A stretch of 64,000 bases of DNA from Hansfordia pulvinata. Its lineage: Eukaryota; Ascomycota; Sordariomycetes; Xylariales. Of the stretch, positions 59,485-64,000 are shown one piece after another. The DNA lies in NCBI GenBank assembly GCA_006538405.1, contig BJKQ01000001.1, positions 2,852,001 through 2,916,000 of the forward strand, read 5' to 3'. Positions within the stretch are counted from its first letter, which is position 1; the number at the start of each line of letters is the position of its first letter. Below the pieces are notes generated by a model. That model saw only the letters and a program-made list of their open reading frames with translations. It did not search any database and was not told where the DNA came from. Made by a program: the position numbers and the translations under genes.

Positions 59485-60865
59485 ATGCCGTCTCTTCTGC
59501 GCGCCCCGCGGCGCCTGCTCGCGCCATCGCTCGTCGCGGGCCTCCTGCTCTCGTCCGTCGCAGCCACCACATCTTCGGCGGCAGCGGCGGCGGCGGTGGA
59601 ATCGCCCTCGGGCGACGCCGAGCTCATCTGCCACACGGACAACGCGGCCGAGTGCTACCCGCGGGTGTTCTCGCCGACGGACGAGTTCCAGGTGGTGCAC
59701 GACGACCAGGACGTGCCGCCGGGCCTGCACATGCGGCTGGACATGCAGACGGGCCGGAAGGTGGCCAAGCTGAACGTGCCGGACGAGGTCGTCGACCCGG
59801 CGCTGGAGGGCCTGCCGGTCGACAAGTCGGTGGTCACGGTGGACCCGGAACAGGAGGGCGTCGACGACGAGGCTCCCGCTGCCGCGGCGGCGGAGCTGCC
59901 CAAGGGCGCGCCGGTCTACGAGCCGATCGGGGCGGTCAAGGAGCCGCAGGAGCAGAGCCCCAACTTCTGGGAGGCGCTGACCACCATCAAGGAGCACGCC
60001 GAGGGCGGCGGCGGCGGGGCGGACCGGCTGGCGAAGCTGGACCCGGCGCTGGTCGAGGCCGAGGAGCTGTCGCACGACATGTACTACGGGCTGAAGATCG
60101 CGGAGGACGCGCGGGCGCTGGAGGCGCTGTTCTGCCTGCTGGTGGAGCGGGACGCGGAGGGGCAGCAGGGCTCGCGGGACGTGACGGAGCGGACCGACTT
60201 CCTGGCGTCGCTGATCCTGTCGTCGAGCGTGCGCAACCACCCTCCCGCGCTGCAGGCGCTGGAGAAGGCATGGGGCGGGATCATGGCCAAGCAGTGCAGG
60301 CTGCCGGGGGCGGCGGGGGGCAGCGTGGGCGTCAAGGAGGCTTTCTACCACAAGCTGGCGCCAGGGACGGCGACGACGGCAGCCGGGAGCAGCAGCAGCA
60401 GCAGCAGCAGCAGCGAGGCGCAGGAGGCGCTGACGGCGCGGCTGCAGCTGCCCGTGCTCGGGGCGGTGCTGCGCAGCCCGGCGATCCGGCGGGACTTTAT
60501 GCGCAGCGACGGGATGGAGTCGCTGCTGCGGATCCTGCTCACGGAGGGAGCCGCGTGGGCGCCGCGGCGGGCCAAGGCGGCGCGGGTCGTGTCGGACACG
60601 TGGCTGGACGCGGACGTCGGGGCGGCGGTGGGCACGTGGCCGCCGGCCGGGCCCGGGGCGGTCCGGGACGCGGCCGTGTGCGGGGGCGACATGCCGGGCT
60701 CGCTCAACCAGGGCTGCTGGGAGTACCACCTGGAGCGTATCGGGGCCAAGGGCGAGGCGGCCGAGGCCGAGTGGAGCAGGCCGCTGCTCAAGCTGCTCAA
60801 GGAGCAGAGGGCGAGGGGGGGATCGAAGCAGAAGCAGAAGCAGCAGAAGCAGCAGAAGCAGCAGA

Positions 60866-60911
<46 letters not shown>

Positions 60912-60927
60912 CGGAGAGGAGCTGTAG
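59485..60927 (+). CDS. sil1: SIL1, nucleotide exchange factor for the ER Hsp70 (Kar2/BiP)
   Basis: SIL1 promotes ADP release from BiP in the ER lumen. A single exon of 480 residues. The N-terminal 26 residues form a signal peptide (MPSLLRAPRRLLAPSLVAGL followed by LLSSVA). Diagnostic segments: ELICHTDNAAECYPRVFSP, FQVVHDDQDVPPGLHMRLDM, QTGRKVAKLNVP. The rest is the armadillo-like helical fold (LEALFCLLVERDAEGQQG; DFLASLILSSSVRNHPPALQ), with a late CGGDMPGSLNQGCWEYHLER segment. A nine-serine run lies near 300. After residue 445 comes a Lys/Gln-rich low-complexity tail from CAG/AAG codons, ending QHGEEL. HGEEL resembles HDEL-type ER retrieval signals but is not canonical. The antisense frame over the whole gene is a high-GC shadow. 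Confidence 0.93.
60826..60909. repeat. CAG/AAG repeat in the SIL1 C-terminus
   Basis: In-frame CAG-rich repeats, interrupted by AAG, encode a (K/Q)n tail of about 30 residues just before the last five codons. Seen directly; such tracts are length-variable. Confidence 0.85.
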
Positions 60928-62959
60928 ATGGTAGCTGGAAGGGCGGGGAAAGAGTGCTGCTGGTTGGATGAGGAGGCCTGCTTGACGAGACCATAGCGGA
61001 TCTGGCGTTTCGGACTGTCTGTTGATAATTCCTGTTGATACCACGCTCGACTGTATGTACTGGTTCAACCGACGCAATGAGTGTTACTCATGTCGTTTTC
61101 TGCCCACGACTACGTGCCTACGAGTACCTGTCCGTCCGTGCCTTGTCTCTCTACTACAACCCTTGATATCCTGTAGTAATCGTCGAGGCAGATGCCAAAC
61201 CCCAACCCATTCTACTCGCACGAGTACCGGCAAAAAATCCAGGCTCGACGACTGGCCCTCCGCGCCTCGGCTGGACCCCTGACAGGAGGCGTACCTGCAT
61301 ATGTGCGTTCGAGACCGGGCGCGAGCTGGCCGGAGCCGGGGCCGAGGGCGAGGGCGAGATGAGGCAATGTTGGGGTGGCTCCAATCAGGGGGCGTCGTAA
61401 GCCTGTTGTTGGCCGTCGTCAGGCCGGGACGGCGGGGATGTCGTGCATCCGTCGGTGGTGCGAGTAGTAAGTAAGAGGCCACTTGTGGAGCAGTCCCTAC
61501 TTTACTGTGTGGTGGTAGATACTCGGTACTGGCCGGAAAGGGACCACGATGAGGTGGCGAGGCCGAGAGCGGGCGGCTCACAGCCAACGACCTTGCATCA
61601 GTCAGGTCGCGTCGGGTTCGAGGTTGTACGTACTTCCAGTCCCGTCGGTACTATCTTACCTAACGCGTAAGGTACCTACTGAGCGTTTCAAGGGACTTCA
61701 GGTACCTTCAGGTTCTGAAGGTTCCTTCCATGTGGTGTTATATGTACAATGGATACATCCATTGTAGGTGGTATGATGCTACCTAATGTTCCCGCCGGGT
61801 TAAGCGACGGGCGGCAACAGAGCGACGACGTCCAACCAGAGAGCCCGGGGCAGACAGCGGAGAGGGGACACACCCGTAAGACCCCGGCCGGTTGCGCCGC
61901 GCCCCGCGACGGCGCGGCCAATCACAGCGCCTGACGCGACCCTGCCGGCGCCTATTTCACACGCCCCTCAGTGTGGCCTCACAGTGCCACGAGTGCCACG
62001 AGTGCCCCTCGCAGCCCACCTTGGGAAAGAGATCCAATGGACTCCAGTCCAGTCAAGGTGCAGTGCACCGGGACAGTCAGTACAAGTACTCCGTAGATCT
62101 GGGCCAGCCCATGACATTGACACGACTACCGACCCCTGCCCCTGCTGCGAGATGCGCCGCGATGCCTATGCCTGCCGTTTAGACGCGAACCCACTCCCGG
62201 CCCGCGTCTGCGTCCCAAGCGTCAGCGTCAGCGGTAGCGGCAGCAGTAGCAGTAGTGCCGAGATCCCAACTTGTATCACCAGTCTGTGCTCTGCCGCCCA
62301 GCTCGACCTGCTGTTGCGCCGCCTGCAACACCTGTGTTGACTGGCCCGGCCACGCCTCGCCTCTTAAAAAAGGGTTCATGGCCTGCCTGTTGGCCGGCCG
62401 GCGCCCTCCGACCGCCTGTTGGATGGTTTTTCGCCTCTCTCTCTTTTCTCTCTCTCTCTGTCTCTGCCTCTGTCTTTCCGTCTCTCCGTCTTTCTTTGTT
62501 TCCGGCAAACCTCCCTTTCCTCCCTGACCAGCCTATTGTTACCCCCGGCTGTCTTTCCTCTCCTTTGTCTGGCCGGCTATCTTACCTTGTTGTGTTTGTC
62601 CAGCCTTGCATTGGCCTACGTTTTGTCAGTCACCACCACGCCTTTCCCACCGCTGCCGCTGCAGCTTTACCGCTCTAAGGCGTCGCACGCGTAGGAGAAA
62701 GGCTGTCTCTACACAAACACCAGCGGTGTTCATTTCTCTTCACACGGCTCTGACAGTCGACTGCCGTTCCTTGCCTCCTCAGCAGCATACCCTCTTTCGA
62801 TTCCTGCTCCCGACTTTCCTTGCCAGACGCCTTCTCTCTGCCGGACTTTGAGATCGGCTTTTCTCCCTTTAATTCTTCCTCCATTCTTCTTCTCTTTCAC
62901 GATACAAGTCCGCCGTCTGGTAGTGTCACTACCAGCCACGGCTCTCTCGAAGAACAAAG
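60928..62959. other. Intergenic region and long leader of the right-edge gene
   Basis: No gene supported. A TACGAGTA octamer is at 61119. From about 62.4 kb to 62.95 kb the + strand is a strong CT-rich leader (including a (TCTC)n tract near 62430-62460), consistent with the 5' UTR of the gene starting at 62960. Confidence 0.45.
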
Positions 62960-64000
62960 ATGGACCACACCGGCTCCACCTCCCACAACAACCCTTCCCG
63001 GCCAACCCTCCAAGACGACTGGGAAGACTGGGAGGATGACGACAACAACGAGAACCCAACCTTCACGGTGACGGACCAGGATGGCATCTTGATCCATCTT
63101 GCCGGGGACGACCACCAGCCGGCTTCCCACCCGCCGACGGTGCCCGCTGCCCACTCAGACTCAGCTCCAGCTCCAGTTCCAGCTCCGACTGCCACCCAGC
63201 GGCGTATCTCGGTACAAAGACTGGTCCGGCTCAAGTCCAAGGGCCGGCAGAAGGCGCAGAATGCCCAGGCTGGCATCAAGCTGGTCACCGACATGACCAA
63301 GTTCCGCCGCGCCGCGCAGCAGTCGGGCGACCGCAGCGCGACGAGGGCCAAGTTCTCCGACGCCGCCGCGCTCATGGCTCTCGAGGGCGAGCCCAGCTCG
63401 GCGTCCGTGGGCAGCTTCTCGTGGCTCAAGAAGAAGCCCGGCGTGGCCCGGGCCAAGTCGACAAAGAAGCCGGCTCAAAGCCCGGCTTCGGCCCTGTCCC
63501 CCAACGACCAGCCCATTGTTATCGGCATGGCCATTTCACCCGACGCGCCTTCCCAGACTCAGACCCAGACCCAGGCTCAGGCTCAACTCCGGACCCAACC
63601 TCTGACTCACCCTCAGACTCTCAACTCTACCACCCACCACAGCACTGTCACCCAGGAACCGGACGCCGCCCAGAGACACGTCCCATCCGCCGCTGCAAAC
63701 GCCGCCCCCTCGACGCCTCACCAGCTGCGCTCTGTCTGGTCACCCGACACCGAGGCCAGTGACTCACCCTTCACCACCCCCCGCGCCGCCTCCAGTCTGT
63801 ACTCCCCTCCCCGCGCCGCCAACATGTACGCCAACAAGGGGGAAGACATCCCCCAGGTCCCCGCCATCCCCGCGGCGCTCAAGTTTAGGCAGACGGGCGC
63901 CCTCGCCGACGCCGACGACGACGACGACTCGGGCACGCCCTGCACTCTCTTCGAGGAAGACGGCAGCCCCAGCGTCAGACGCAAGTCCCACCACCTAAGG
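62960..64000 (+). CDS. Conserved hypothetical protein, N-terminal part (cut by window edge)
   Basis: The frame is open from ATG 62960 to the last base of the window, 347 codons, with no stop. The start is the first ATG after a CT-rich leader. The N-terminus is acidic (DDWEDWEDDDNNENPTFTVT). A basic conserved-looking helix follows (RRISVQRLVRLKSKGRQKAQ and NAQAGIKLVTDMTKFRRAA), then SFSWLKKKPGVARAKSTKK, PIVIGMAIS, a Gln/Thr-rich stretch (TQTQTQAQAQ), and S/T-P rich phrases such as RSVWSPDTEASDSPFTTPRA. No catalytic domain is seen in this part; it looks like a cytosolic or nuclear, partly disordered regulatory protein. I do not recognise a named family. The remainder lies beyond the window. Confidence 0.8.
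   Translation, partial: MDHTGSTSHNNPSRPTLQDDWEDWEDDDNNENPTFTVTDQDGILIHLAGDDHQPASHPPTVPAAHSDSAPAPVPAPTATQRRISVQRLVRLKSKGRQKAQNAQAGIKLVTDMTKFRRAAQQSGDRSATRAKFSDAAALMALEGEPSSASVGSFSWLKKKPGVARAKSTKKPAQSPASALSPNDQPIVIGMAISPDAPSQTQTQTQAQAQLRTQPLTHPQTLNSTTHHSTVTQEPDAAQRHVPSAAANAAPSTPHQLRSVWSPDTEASDSPFTTPRAASSLYSPPRAANMYANKGEDIPQVPAIPAALKFRQTGALADADDDDDSGTPCTLFEEDGSPSVRRKSHHLR

Noticed and set aside
59425..61077. 550-codon antisense frame over SIL1
   Set aside because: Shadow of a GC-rich coding sequence; contains poly-Leu from CAG repeats; SIL1 on the other strand is clear.

Overview
The window is nuclear DNA of a filamentous ascomycete, most likely a Sordariomycete. Genes are GC-rich with short spliceosomal introns (GTAAGT/GTACGT-type donors, CTAAC/CTGAC-like branch points), leaders are pyrimidine-rich, and the gene content is typical of the group: Kar9, HxB, PalF, a SUN-family wall protein, SIL1, uS19 and a small complex I subunit. 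No prokaryotic, viral or organellar sequence was recognised. Species cannot be fixed by eye.

Layout. 0.9-4.2 kb (+): Kar9-like spindle-positioning protein. 5.5-7.0 kb (-): conserved alanine-rich fungal protein of unknown function, with a possible small divergent spliced gene at 7.66-8.07 kb. 10.6-11.1 kb (+): 74-residue three-exon protein. 11.1-16.2 kb: no convincing gene, but a 163-168 bp TA-flanked MITE-like element at 14.8-15.0 kb. 16.3-18.9 kb (-): molybdenum cofactor sulfurase hxB. 20.7-22.6 kb (+): Cdc6/Cdc18 replication licensing ATPase. 22.6-28.0 kb: no supported gene. 28.0-30.6 kb (+): PalF/Rim8 alpha-arrestin. 31.65-35.83 kb: a divergent pair formed by a secreted, four-repeat, Kex2-type precursor (-) and a DUF3328/UstYa-family oxidase (+). 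36.8-38.3 kb (-): SUN-family cell-wall protein. 38.3-50.6 kb: about 12 kb with no convincing complete gene. 50.7-53.5 kb (+): C2H2 zinc-finger regulator. 54.6-55.6 kb (+): ribosomal protein uS19. 57.7-58.5 kb (-): complex I 17.8 kDa-type subunit. 59.5-60.9 kb (+): SIL1. 63.0 kb to the right edge (+): start of a conserved hypothetical gene.

The most interesting locus is the 31.65-35.83 kb pair. The precursor has a signal peptide and four nearly identical 28-residue, nine-tyrosine cores bounded by basic KKR sites. About 2.2 kb away, divergently transcribed, lies a membrane-anchored protein with both HxxHC motifs of the UstYa family. This is the minimal gene pair expected for a dikaritin-type fungal RiPP (ribosomally made, oxidatively modified peptide). 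Two copies of a perfect CCG-N6-CGG everted repeat sit 190-245 bp upstream of the oxidase.

Three genes (Kar9, hxB, SUN) carry an apparent one-base frameshift at a short C/G run, which points to sequence-level indels and should be kept in mind when using the protein models. The non-coding space is unusually rich in the octamer TACGAGTA/TACTCGTA (at least 25 copies counted by eye, none in a called CDS).
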